A stretch of 64,000 nucleotides of DNA, from contig CAWGUU010000014.1 of NCBI GenBank assembly GCA_963825765.1, positions 62,001 through 126,000 of the forward strand, given 5' to 3'. The position numbers were made by a program, and so were the translations under genes. The notes beneath the pieces are model-generated. The model was not told the origin of the DNA. It searched no databases and saw only the letters and a list, made by a program, of their open reading frames with translations. This document shows positions 11,274-19,218 of this stretch, piece by piece. How positions within the stretch are numbered: the stretch's first letter is position 1; each line of letters starts with the position of its first letter. Origin of the DNA: CAWGUU01 sp963825765. GTDB taxonomy: Bacteria > Actinomycetota > Acidimicrobiia > Acidimicrobiales > AC-14.

Positions 11274-11798
11274 TCACATGGCCTCTTTGAGAAGTTCGAG
11301 GCGGTGGCGGATGGTGCCGTCGATGACCACGTCGCCGACGCGGGCGAGGATGCCGCCCATGACCGAGGGGTCGACGATGACCCGCACCTCGACCGGCTTG
11401 CCGAGGCTGGTGGAGAGGGCCTCGGCCAGGCGGGTGCGCTGGTCCTCGGTCAGCGGGATGGCGGAGCGGACCTCGGCCACCTCCTTCTCGTGCTCGGCGG
11501 CGATGCGCTTGACCAGGTGATTGGCGATCTCGGAGAGCTCACGCGCCCGGCCGGTGGCCACCACGAACGAGACGAGGGAGGAGGTGAGGCGTGAGACCTT
11601 GCCGTCGAGCAGCTCCTCGATCAGGCCCTGGCGCCGCTCCGCCGGCACCGACTCGTCGAACAGGGCCTTGCGCAGCTCGGCGTTGTTCTCCAGCGCGTAG
11701 GAGAACCGGTACAGCTCGTCGCCGACGACGTCGACCGCGCCCTCGGCCCGCGCCGCCTCGAAGACGGCCGCTGCGTACCCCTCGATCCGATCAGTCAT
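11274..11798 (-). CDS. atpH: ATP synthase F1 delta subunit
   Basis: A 174-residue stator subunit (OSCP family) that joins the b-subunit stalk to the top of the alpha/beta hexamer. The N-terminal helical bundle (GYAAAVFEAARAEGA) and the conserved C-terminal strand-helix segment (VDPSVMGGILARVGDVVIDGT) are present. Typical family length. It is not the b-delta fusion seen in mycobacteria, as atpF is a separate gene. Confidence 0.96.
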   Translation of the reverse strand: MTDRIEGYAAAVFEAARAEGAVDVVGDELYRFSYALENNAELRKALFDESVPAERRQGLIEELLDGKVSRLTSSLVSFVVATGRARELSEIANHLVKRIAAEHEKEVAEVRSAIPLTEDQRTRLAEALSTSLGKPVEVRVIVDPSVMGGILARVGDVVIDGTIRHRLELLKEAM

Positions 11799-11817
11799 GT
11801 GTGTTGGCAGCCATGGC

Positions 11818-12381
11818 TCAGTTCGCCGGCTGCCGGTTGGCCTGCTCGATGAAGGTCTCGATCAGGCGCATGTTGGTGTCCTTGTCGAGGTTGCGCTCGA
11901 CCACCCGTTCGGCCAGCTCGATCGACAGCCGGGCCACCTCGGACTGCAGGCCCGCCTTCACCCGCTCGACGTGGGAGTTGATGTCGGCGAGGGCCCGCTG
12001 GCGCAGCTCGGCCACCTCTTCCTCGGCCTGGCGCTTGAGGTCCTGGCGGACCTTGTCGGCGTCCTGGCGGGCCGACTCGATGATCCGAGCGGCCTGGGTC
12101 TTGGCGTCGTTCAGCTGGCTCTTGTACTCGTCGAGGATCGAACTTGCCTCCTCGCGGGTCTTCTCGGCCTCGTCCAGGCTGGCCCGGATGCGGTCGGCCC
12201 GGGCGTCCATGCCCTTCTTGACGGCGGGGAAGCCCCACTTGACCATCAGGAACAGCAGGACGAGGAACGACAGCGCCCCCCAGACGATCTCGTTCAGGGC
12301 CGGGAGGATGGGGTTGACCGTCTCGGTGGCGTGCTCCGCGCCGCCCTCGACCTGGAGGTAGATGGCGCTCAACAGCGGCAT
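11818..12381 (-). CDS. atpF: ATP synthase Fo b subunit
   Basis: A 187-residue peripheral stalk subunit: one N-terminal membrane helix (IVWGALSFLVLLFLMVKWGF) followed by a long charged coiled-coil helix. AGGAG 9 nt before the ATG fixes the start. It lies 12 nt after atpE. A 22-residue periplasmic-side N-terminus precedes the helix. Confidence 0.96.
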   Translation of the reverse strand: MPLLSAIYLQVEGGAEHATETVNPILPALNEIVWGALSFLVLLFLMVKWGFPAVKKGMDARADRIRASLDEAEKTREEASSILDEYKSQLNDAKTQAARIIESARQDADKVRQDLKRQAEEEVAELRQRALADINSHVERVKAGLQSEVARLSIELAERVVERNLDKDTNMRLIETFIEQANRQPAN

Positions 12382-12393
12382 GGGCAGCGGCTC

Positions 12394-12654
12394 CTAGGTG
12401 AACTTCAGAAGGATGAAGACGACGAAGCCGATGAGGGCCAGGGCTTCGGTGAAGGCGATGCCGAGGAACATGGTGGTTCGCACCATGCCGGCGGCCTCGG
12501 GCTGGCGGGCCATGGCGGTGATGGCGTTGCCCACCACGATGCCGATCCCGATGCCGGGACCGATGGCTGCGGCCCCGTACCCGATGCCGGCGCCTACGGC
12601 GCTGAGGCCTTTGAGGAACTCGTCGGGTGCGGTCTGGGCCAGGATGTCTAGCAA
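12394..12654 (-). CDS. atpE: ATP synthase Fo c subunit
   Basis: An 86-residue proteolipid made of two membrane helices. The glycine-rich first helix (GPGIGIGIVVG), the polar loop ARQPE (residues 49-53) and the ion-carrying Glu70 within GIAFTEALALIGF are all present. The residues around Glu70 lack the Ser/Tyr set of sodium-binding rings, so proton coupling is expected. The start is TTG at 12654, supported by GGAGG 4 nt upstream that overlaps the atpB stop. The frame is open further upstream but only as antisense to atpB. Confidence 0.95.
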   Translation of the reverse strand: MLDILAQTAPDEFLKGLSAVGAGIGYGAAAIGPGIGIGIVVGNAITAMARQPEAAGMVRTTMFLGIAFTEALALIGFVVFILLKFT

Positions 12655-12662
12655 GAGCCCTC

Positions 12663-13460
12663 CTAGTGCTCGGGATGCATGGCGCCGCCGATGTAGACGG
12701 CGGTGAGGATGGTGAAGATGAACGCCTGCAGGCCCGCCACCAGGATTTCGAAGCCCGTCAGCAGGACGAGCATGGCGAAGGGGAGGGGCAGGATGATCAG
12801 CAGGAATGTCTTGCTCCACAGCGCCGCGCACAGCACCGCGAAGGTGACGAGCAGCAGGTGGCCGGCGAGCATGTTGGCGAAGAGTCGGACTGCCAGCGAG
12901 AAGGGCCGCACGATGAAGGTCGAGATGACTTCGATCAGGGCCACCAGGGGCAAGATGGCGACGGGCACGCCGGGCGGGATGGCCACCGACTTGAGGTAGC
13001 CCCCGAGGCCCTGGTGCTTGATGCCGACCACGTTGTAGATGGCCCACACCGAGAGAGCCAGGAAGGCGGGGATGGCCATCCTGGCGTTCACCGGGAACTG
13101 CACGAACGGCACGACCTCGTAGATGTTCAGGAAGAAGATGAAGAAGAACATGGTGGTCAGGAACGGCATCCACCCCAGGCCGTCCTTGCCGATCGTCTGC
13201 AGGACGACGCTCTCCCGTACGAAGTCGACACCCGACTCGACCACGTTCTGCACGCCGGCGGGCACCAGGTCGCCCGTGGCCGCGCCCTTTGCCGCCCGGC
13301 GGCCGGCGGACCAGAAGAGGCCGAACACGATCGCCACCGACAGCCACATCAGCAGCACCGTCTTGTTGATCTCGAAGATCGAGCCCTTGAGGAGCAGGCC
13401 CTCCCACTCGACCAGGTGACCGATCGGGGGGAACTCGAGGCCGAGGATCGTCTGGATCAT
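12663..13460 (-). CDS. atpB: ATP synthase Fo a subunit
   Basis: A 265-residue membrane subunit forming the proton half-channels. The essential Arg192 lies in SLAVRLFANMLAGH, and the last helix has the conserved FEILVAGLQAFIFTIL pattern. Five to six hydrophobic helices are visible. ATG at 13460 overlaps the upstream atpI stop by 4 nt; the TAG stop merges into the atpE ribosome-binding site. Confidence 0.97.
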   Translation of the reverse strand: MIQTILGLEFPPIGHLVEWEGLLLKGSIFEINKTVLLMWLSVAIVFGLFWSAGRRAAKGAATGDLVPAGVQNVVESGVDFVRESVVLQTIGKDGLGWMPFLTTMFFFIFFLNIYEVVPFVQFPVNARMAIPAFLALSVWAIYNVVGIKHQGLGGYLKSVAIPPGVPVAILPLVALIEVISTFIVRPFSLAVRLFANMLAGHLLLVTFAVLCAALWSKTFLLIILPLPFAMLVLLTGFEILVAGLQAFIFTILTAVYIGGAMHPEH

Positions 13461-13966
13461 GCCGTCCCTGCGGGTCGGGCCGCCTGCTGGCGCTTGGCGG
13501 GTTTGGCGGCCTTGGGCTTGAGCGCCGGGAACGCCAGCGAGGCGGACACATGGCGGGTCTCCCAGATCAGCAGGCCGAGGTGGGTGACGATGAGAGTGAG
13601 ACCCAGGGGCACGAGGTCGACCCAGGGCTGATCCTTCACCGCGATCACGATCGCAGTCAGGAGGAACAAGCGGACGACGAAGCCGCCGAGGGCGGCGATC
13701 ATCAGCAGCGGGAGGCTGATGCGGGCGGCCCAGGCGAGCATCGCGGCCGAGGCGGCGAGGTTGGCGAGGACCAGGACCACTGCGAACGTCGCCGAGGCGG
13801 CGCCGGCCCAGCCCCAGACCAGCCCCGACACGATCACCAGCACCGGCACGGCAGGAAGGACGCGACGCGCCATGTCGAGGGCCAACTGCGGCTCGACGGC
13901 GGGCCCCGGGTCAGCACTGAGCAGCGGTGATTTGGGCAAGAGGGGTTTGGTCATGGGGGCGGACAT
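13457..13966 (-). CDS. atpI: ATP synthase subunit I (AtpI-like)
   Basis: A 169-residue membrane protein with four predicted helices (about residues 30-50, 53-72, 80-100, 112-132) and a basic Ala/Lys/Pro-rich C-terminal tail. Size, topology and place directly before atpB match AtpI, which assists c-ring assembly. The ATG at 13966 shares one base with the stop of the preceding atpZ-like gene (TGATG). Sequence identity to AtpI is weak by eye, so the call leans on context. Confidence 0.7.
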   Translation of the reverse strand: MSAPMTKPLLPKSPLLSADPGPAVEPQLALDMARRVLPAVPVLVIVSGLVWGWAGAASATFAVVLVLANLAASAAMLAWAARISLPLLMIAALGGFVVRLFLLTAIVIAVKDQPWVDLVPLGLTLIVTHLGLLIWETRHVSASLAFPALKPKAAKPAKRQQAARPAGTA

Positions 13967-14235
13967 CAGTCCTCTACGTGCTTGGCCCACGGGCCGTCCT
14001 GCTCGTGGACCTTCATCTTGGCGTTGTAGCCGTACCACATGGTCGCCGTCAGCCCGACCATGGCGACGAGGAAGAAGACGATCGTGAGCACCGGGACGAT
14101 CCCGATCCAACGGTCGAGCAGGTAGCCGAGCCCGGCGAGCACCATTGGGCTGAGGGCGAGCTCGAAGGCCCGCGACGTGCTGTTCCCAAACCCCCGATAC
14201 AGCTCACTCTGCTCGCCTTGCTCGCGCCCGACCAA
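13966..14235 (-). CDS. AtpZ/AtpI family small membrane protein
   Basis: A small two-helix membrane protein (AFELALSPMVLAGLGYLLDR and IVPVLTIVFFLVAMVGL), as in the AtpZ/AtpI family that begins many atp operons. Two starts are possible: GTG at 14265 (99 residues), which abuts a -10-like TAGGTT, and TTG at 14235 (89 residues), which has AAGGGGA 9 nt upstream. I chose the TTG because the promoter-like element sits too close to the GTG. First gene of the ATP synthase operon. Confidence 0.7.
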   Translation of the reverse strand: MVGREQGEQSELYRGFGNSTSRAFELALSPMVLAGLGYLLDRWIGIVPVLTIVFFLVAMVGLTATMWYGYNAKMKVHEQDGPWAKHVED

Positions 14236-14265
14236 CCGGCTGCGTCCCCTTGTGAAACAACGCAC

Positions 14266-14271
14266 AACCTA
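14266..14271 (-). promoter_or_regulatory. Putative -10 element of the atp operon
   Basis: TAGGTT on the minus strand with TTGCGG about 18 bp upstream as a possible -35. It faces the atp genes from the 95-bp gap shared with the divergent Cys-rich gene. Position-based inference. Confidence 0.4.
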
Positions 14272-14345
14272 CGAGACACACGCCGGAAACCGCAAACCAG
14301 GCTGGTAGCGGCGCTGTATGGGGCGCCGAAGGCGGGTCCTGCCGG

Positions 14346-14351
14346 TAGGAT
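14346..14351 (+). promoter_or_regulatory. Putative -10 element of the Cys-rich gene
   Basis: TAGGAT 9 nt before the ATG at 14361, with no clear Shine-Dalgarno. It would give a transcript with a leader of 0-3 nt. Confidence 0.4.
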
Positions 14352-14360
14352 TCGTGACAG

Positions 14361-16097
14361 ATGGGCTGGTGCCACGATTTCGAGGTCGAGATCGGTGCTG
14401 GGTGCGACCACCCGATGAGACCCGGCGTCAACTACTGCTCCTGCGCGGAGTGCGGGGTCGTCTGCTACGGCAAGTTCGACACGTGCTCGGACGTGTGGCT
14501 CCAAGACCCCCACGTCCGCATGAAGCCGGCCACGACCCCCGCTGAGCGACGGATCAAGGAGCCAAGCCATCTTCCGAGCCCCCTCTTACCCCGGAGCCCG
14601 ACAATCCGGCTAGCGGAACCCATCGAGCTGCCGGACAACCAGGCGCGCCCGCCGAACCCGGCACCCGTGCCGGTCAGCCCGGACGACGTCGAGCAGCTGG
14701 CCGTGGACTCGCTGGCCGGAATGGTTGCCACGGAGGTGCGGGCTGCGGGCGCCGAGCAGCCCTCCGCGGCCGACGATGTCACCGACGCACGTTTCGCGGA
14801 GCTCAGCGAGGAGATCAGGAATCTCCGGGAGGAGTCGAACGCCGCCGCCACACGGTTGCTCGACGGCCTCAAGGCGTCCCTGGCCCGGCGGGACGACGCG
14901 ATCGAGGCCCGCCTGGCGTCGTACCAGGTCGTCCTCGACGGCCTGCAGGAGGCGGTCATGGAGGTGGTCTCGAACCCGCATCACGACGACACTGGCGGAA
15001 CGCAGCCCAGCAGCGCCTTGTCCGACAGCGGCATCGACGAGGTCCGTAGGGAGGTGGCGGCACTGCGCTCGGACGCCCAGGCGGCCGATGAACGGCTACG
15101 GCGATCGCTCGAGCGCAGCTCCGAGGCTCTTGCCGAGCGGGATTCGGAGCTCGAAGCCGTGTTGACCGCTCACCAGTCCGTGCTCGAGGAGGTCGGGCGG
15201 CAGGCATCGGAGGACAACCGCGGCAGGCGGGGTCCGCGGGACGACCGGCTGCTCGCCTCGCAGCTGCAGGCTCGCCTCGATGCCCACCAGGCTGCGATCG
15301 ACGACCTGCAGCAGGCGGTGGTGGACCTGGCTGGTACCAGTGCCGGCAACGAGTCACCGGGCCCAGCCGTCGACGATGGCGCAAGCGCCGGGACGACCCA
15401 GCAGGTGGTTGGCGACCTCCAGGCGTTCCGCCAGGAGCTCGGACGGCTCCGGGACGAGTCCAGGGCACGCGCCGACCGTGACCGTCGGGCGATGAACGAG
15501 AAGGCGCGAGCCTCGGCCAGCCGTGACGAGCAGATCGAAGCCCGGCTGGCCTGGCAGCAGGCATCCCTCGACAAGATGGAGAAGACCGTCATCGACCTTG
15601 GCGCAAACCTCCCCCGCGCTGTCGCCGAGGACACCATTCCCAGGATGGTGGCCGAGGCTGTCGCCTCCGCTCTCGGTCCGATCCTGGAAGATCTGCGCAC
15701 GACGCAAGCCGCCTGGAACGAGGCGCTCCAGACGCTGCGCGCTGACTCGTCGACTACAACCCGTAACGCAGGGCACGACCACGATGGCATGCCCCGTCCC
15801 GCGGAGCTCAACGAGGACCTCGACAATCGGTTCGCCGCTCAGTGGCGTGCCCTCGACCTCGTCGGGGCCAGGGTCTCCGGGCTCTTGGCCGACGCCAGGG
15901 CCAAGATGCCCAGCGTCGAGGAGGACGCGACGAGTGACGAGCCCGCCGGCAGAGAGCTCCACTCGGACTGGCCCGGCCCCGAGGCCAAGAGGAGTGACGT
16001 GCCCGCCCGCCTCGGCGGTCTCTTGCGACGCCTGCCGGTAGTCGATCGAGCAAAGCCGACCGAGGCCGGAGTCGAGTCGGGGCGATCGGACGGCTGA
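14361..16097 (+). CDS. Cys-rich N-terminal domain protein with coiled-coil repeats
   Basis: A 578-residue protein I do not recognise. Residues 1-46 form a Cys/His-rich module (C4, C15, H17, C26, C28, C31, C35, C42, ending DVW), enough ligands for two zinc ions. The same module, with identical spacing, starts the protein at 47227-47826. After a Pro-rich linker (about 60-105) come long charged helices with an internal repeat: units near residues 145-202, 225-282, 295-323 (partial) and 349-413, each ending in a pattern like RDxxIEARLAxxQxxLDxLQxAVxDL, so coiled coil is likely. No signal peptide or membrane helix is seen. It is divergent from the atp operon and heads the polysaccharide region. 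Possible roles, all speculative: scaffold or regulator of envelope assembly. Confidence 0.75.
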   Translation: MGWCHDFEVEIGAGCDHPMRPGVNYCSCAECGVVCYGKFDTCSDVWLQDPHVRMKPATTPAERRIKEPSHLPSPLLPRSPTIRLAEPIELPDNQARPPNPAPVPVSPDDVEQLAVDSLAGMVATEVRAAGAEQPSAADDVTDARFAELSEEIRNLREESNAAATRLLDGLKASLARRDDAIEARLASYQVVLDGLQEAVMEVVSNPHHDDTGGTQPSSALSDSGIDEVRREVAALRSDAQAADERLRRSLERSSEALAERDSELEAVLTAHQSVLEEVGRQASEDNRGRRGPRDDRLLASQLQARLDAHQAAIDDLQQAVVDLAGTSAGNESPGPAVDDGASAGTTQQVVGDLQAFRQELGRLRDESRARADRDRRAMNEKARASASRDEQIEARLAWQQASLDKMEKTVIDLGANLPRAVAEDTIPRMVAEAVASALGPILEDLRTTQAAWNEALQTLRADSSTTTRNAGHDHDGMPRPAELNEDLDNRFAAQWRALDLVGARVSGLLADARAKMPSVEEDATSDEPAGRELHSDWPGPEAKRSDVPARLGGLLRRLPVVDRAKPTEAGVESGRSDG

Positions 16098-16179
16098 GTC
16101 GACCGCGACACCCGCAAGCTGCCGGCGCCACTCCCCAGCGGCGGCCGCAAGCGTTGACGGCCTAGCCTGGCGAGCGGAC

Positions 16180-16347
16180 GTGAGCGCCCAGTCAAGCGAG
16201 CTCCGCTCCTTCGGCCCGCCCCTGGTCCGCGGGTGGAGGTGTGCCTGCGGCGACCGACTGACATTCTCGGACTTGGCCCAGGCCCGCTGTCCCTCCTGCG
16301 ACCGGGCGTACCGCCGGCCGGACGGGTTGGGCGCACCCGACCGGTGA
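16180..16347 (+). CDS. Small zinc-ribbon ORF coupled to wecB
   Basis: A 55-residue ORF starting at GTG. Its centre reads WRCACGDRLTF and then CPSCDRAYRRPDG: a CxC pair and a CxxC pair about 16 residues apart, which looks like a rubredoxin/zinc-ribbon knuckle pair. Its TGA overlaps the wecB GTG by 4 nt (GTGA), the same coupling used by real gene pairs elsewhere in this window. A TAGCCT hexamer lies 11 nt upstream. No homologue is recognised; existence as a gene is plausible but unproven. Confidence 0.45.
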   Translation: MSAQSSELRSFGPPLVRGWRCACGDRLTFSDLAQARCPSCDRAYRRPDGLGAPDR

Positions 16348-17422
16348 GGATCGTCACCGTGGTCGGCGCCCGGCCTCAGTTCGTGAAGGCGGCCGCGGTG
16401 AGCAGGGCGATTACCGCCCACAACGCCGCCTGCCCCGAGCAGGTGGTGGAGGAGGTGGTGGTCCACACCGGCCAGCACTACGACCGCGAGGCGTCGGACG
16501 ACCAGTTCGCGGACCTCGGCCTGGACCGACCCGCCGTTGTCCTGAGGGTGGGTTCGGCCTCGCACGGGGTCCAGACGGGCACGATGCTCGTGCGCCTCGA
16601 GCCCGTGCTCCAGTCGGTGCAGCCCGACGTCGTCGTAGTCTATGGCGACACCAACAGCACCCTCGCCGGCGCCTTGGCGGCGGCCAAGCTGGGACTGGCG
16701 GTGGCCCACGTCGAGTCCGGGCTCCGGTCCCGCCGCCGGGACATGCCCGAAGAGATCAACCGGGTCGTCACCGACCAACTGTCGACGCTCCGTTTCTGCT
16801 CCTCCGCCACCGGGGCGACCAACCTGGCCGCCGAGGGTCTGGTCGCCGGGGTGGAGGTGGTGGGCGACGTGATGCACGACGTCCTCCGCTGGGCCGTGGC
16901 CGCCGGTGGGCCGGTCGCCGACGTCGGGGCTCGAACCGCCCTTCGGCGTGGCGACCGTCCACCGGGCGGAGAACACCGACGACCCCGACCGCCTGCGTGC
17001 CATCCTCGATGGCCTCGGCCGGCTTGCCTCCGACGGTTTGCCGATCGTCCTTCCCCTCCATCCGCGTACCGCGGCGGCCCTGGGGCAATGTTCGCCCCCT
17101 CCGGGCGTGGTGGTGGGTCGCCCCACTGCGCTACCGCTCGATGATCGGGCTGATGGCTCGGGCGGAGGTGGCGATCACCGACTCCGGCGGCCTCCAGAAG
17201 GAGGCGTACTGGCTGGGTGTGCCGTGCGTGACCCTCCGGGACGAGACCGAGTGGGTCGAGACGGTGGCTGAGGGCTGGAACATCCTCGCGGGGGCGGACG
17301 CCGATGCCATCGTGGCTGCCGCGACCCGCCCGCCGCCCATGGGTCCCCGGACTCCGCTCTACGGCGACGGTCACGCCGCCGACCGCATCGTGCGCCGGTT
17401 GGCGCAGCCCCTCGAGGTTTAG
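16344..17422 (+). pseudogene. wecB: UDP-N-acetylglucosamine 2-epimerase, two frameshifts
   Basis: Non-hydrolysing UDP-GlcNAc 2-epimerase, which makes UDP-ManNAc for surface glycans. From the GTG at 16344 the first frame carries VVGARPQFVKAAAV, HTGQHYD, YGDTNSTLAGALAA, HVESGLRS and MPEEINRVVTD. Near 16905-16940 the coding shifts to another frame (FGVATVHRAENTDDPDRL), and near 17105-17125 it shifts again (ITDSGGLQKEAYWLGVPC, DETEWVETV). All catalytic motifs survive, so either two single-base sequencing or assembly errors or a very recent inactivation is involved. The total length, about 360 residues, is normal for the family. Confidence 0.8.
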
Positions 17423-17429
17423 CTGTCAT

Positions 17430-17446
17430 GGCCCCCGGGCGGGGCC
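17430..17446 (+). terminator. GC-rich hairpin after wecB
   Basis: GGCCCC and GGGGCC arms with a 5-nt loop, 8 nt beyond the wecB stop; no T-tract. The following stretch to 17690 holds no gene I can support. Confidence 0.35.
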
Positions 17447-17691
17447 GCCCTCGCAGATGAGAATCGGGGTGGGTCGGACCGGGCAGGACGTCGCTCGCCT
17501 ATGGAGTATGGCGCTCGGAGCCCGTCGTGGGCTTGACGCGGGGGTCTCGGGCGTTCCGTCCTTTTGCCTCGAGCACGCACCTCAGACACTTCATGACGAG
17601 GCCCCCATCGGGTCCTGCACATCGTTGGTGGCCGAGCGGAAGGGGGACGAGATGCAAGTGGGTGATCGAACTCACAGCAGTGATTCACGCT

Positions 17692-17991
17692 TCAAGCGAT
17701 CAGGTCGAGCAGCTGCTGCTCGAGGCGGTTGGCGATCGCCTCCCGGTCGAAGTTCTCGGCCACGTATTCCCGGGCCCTCGCCGCGCTTTCCCCCCGTGCC
17801 GTGTCGTCCCGCCCGAGGAGGCTGCGGAGGGCGTCGGCGAGGGCCCGCGGGTCCTCGGGGTCGACCGTGACCGCCCCGCCCGACGCCTCCGCCAGCCGGG
17901 CCCCCTCCCCCCTCCCGCAGTAGACGAAGGGAACGCCGACCGCCATCAGCTCGAACATCTTGGGTGACGACGAGTAGGAGTTCGGCGACGG
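17692..17991 (-). pseudogene. Remnant of a GT4 family glycosyltransferase (C-terminal)
   Basis: About 97 residues matching only the C-terminal end of a GT4/group 1 glycosyltransferase: SYSSSPKMFELMAVGVPFV, the usual donor-site segment, then a helix-rich tail with a REYVAENFDREAIANRLEQQ ending. Upstream in the same frame the sequence loses similarity and runs into the 3' end of the aminotransferase gene at 18034, so no room remains for the N-terminal domain. It looks like a truncated leftover of a larger gene, joined by deletion to its neighbour. Confidence 0.6.
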
Positions 17992-18033
17992 CGAAGTCGA
18001 CGTTCCGGCGCCGCGCCACCCAGGCGGTGACTG

Positions 18034-19188
18034 TCACCCGGCGAGGCTGCCGACGAGGACGTTGCACACGGTGTCGACGTCGTGGTCGGCCATCCCGATG
18101 TGGAGGGGAAGGCTCAGCGCCCGCGCTGCCAGCCGGTCGGCGACGGGAACTCCACCGGGCCCGATCTCGGCGTGGTCGCGGAACCAGCGGAGGTGGTGAA
18201 GCGGCCGGAAGTGGATACTCGTCTGCACGCCTTCCCGGGCCAGCGCGGCCCTGACTGCGGGGCGGGTGCCGTCGGGGAGCAGCACCACCAGCAGGTGGTC
18301 GCTCCCTCCGGCCGCCAACCGGTCGGGTACCAGGTCGATGTCGCGGACCGGGCCCAGCCGATCGCGGTAGCGCTCCACCAGCGCCCGCCGACGGGCCTGG
18401 AGCTCGTGGATCCGGGACAGCTGAGAGCGGGCCAGCGCCGCCAGCACGTCGGAGAGGTTGGCCTTGGCGCCGGCCACCGTGCAGTCGTAGCTGTGCTCGG
18501 CGTTGTGCCCGTTGTCGGCGGGGCCGCTGGCCGACAGGCCGTGGAGGCGGTAGGTGCGGGCGAACGATGCCACTGCCGGGTCGTGGGTGGCGAGGGCCCC
18601 ACCCTCGGCCGAAGTCAGGTTCTTGGTGGCGTAGAAGGAGAAGCCGGTGCCGACGCTGCCGCGGCCCGAGAGGCGGCCGCGGTGGTGGCTGGCGGAGAAG
18701 GCGTGGGCCCCGTTCTCCACCACGGGGACCCCGGCCGAGGCACACAGCCGGTGGATGTCGGGGTCGACGGGAACGCCACCGAAGTGGACGGCGACGACCG
18801 CGTCCAGCCCTGTTGCCAGCGCGGCCTCCAGTGCCGGGGGCGAGAGGTTCAGCGAATCGGCGTCGACGTCGAGGAGGACGGGGATTGCGCCCAGCCGGGC
18901 CGGCGCCAGGGCGGACGCGGCGAAGGTCCACGTCGGTACCCCCACCCGGGCCCGCGGCGGGAGGTCGAGGAAGGCGAAGGCGATCTCCAGGGCCGCCGTC
19001 CCCGAGGACACCACGACCACGTCCGGCGCGTCGAGGTAGTCGGCCAGCTCGTTCTCGAGGGCTCTGACCTGGGTGCCGGAGGTCAGCCAGCCGCTGCGCA
19101 GCACGGCCACGACGGCGTCGATGTCGTCGTCGGTGATGCTCGGGGGGGCGAAGGCGACAGCCCGATCAATGGGCGTCTCAGTGACCAT
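18034..19188 (-). CDS. DegT/DnrJ/EryC1/StrS sugar aminotransferase
   Basis: A PLP-dependent aminotransferase of about 384 residues acting on nucleotide-linked keto-sugars. The cofactor Lys lies in SFYATKNLTSAEGGAL; the N-terminal PLP phosphate site is SSGTAALEIAF; the C-terminal REGVQTSIHFRPLHHL is typical of the family. ATG at 19188 is chosen; a GTG at 19200 in the same frame is an alternative. It lies just after the broken tyrosine kinase gene and probably shares its transcript. Confidence 0.9.
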   Translation of the reverse strand: MVTETPIDRAVAFAPPSITDDDIDAVVAVLRSGWLTSGTQVRALENELADYLDAPDVVVVSSGTAALEIAFAFLDLPPRARVGVPTWTFAASALAPARLGAIPVLLDVDADSLNLSPPALEAALATGLDAVVAVHFGGVPVDPDIHRLCASAGVPVVENGAHAFSASHHRGRLSGRGSVGTGFSFYATKNLTSAEGGALATHDPAVASFARTYRLHGLSASGPADNGHNAEHSYDCTVAGAKANLSDVLAALARSQLSRIHELQARRRALVERYRDRLGPVRDIDLVPDRLAAGGSDHLLVVLLPDGTRPAVRAALAREGVQTSIHFRPLHHLRWFRDHAEIGPGGVPVADRLAARALSLPLHIGMADHDVDTVCNVLVGSLAG

Positions 19189-19218
19189 CCGACGCCCCAC
19201 CCCGGTCCTGCGCCCGTG

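Noticed and set aside
16344..17422. Programmed frameshifting in wecB
   Set aside because: Two shifts in one gene with no slippery heptamer seen and no precedent in the family; indel or error is simpler.
17458..17690. Open frame between wecB and the glycosyltransferase remnant
   Set aside because: No ribosome-binding site, motif or conserved composition; probably chance in high-GC DNA.
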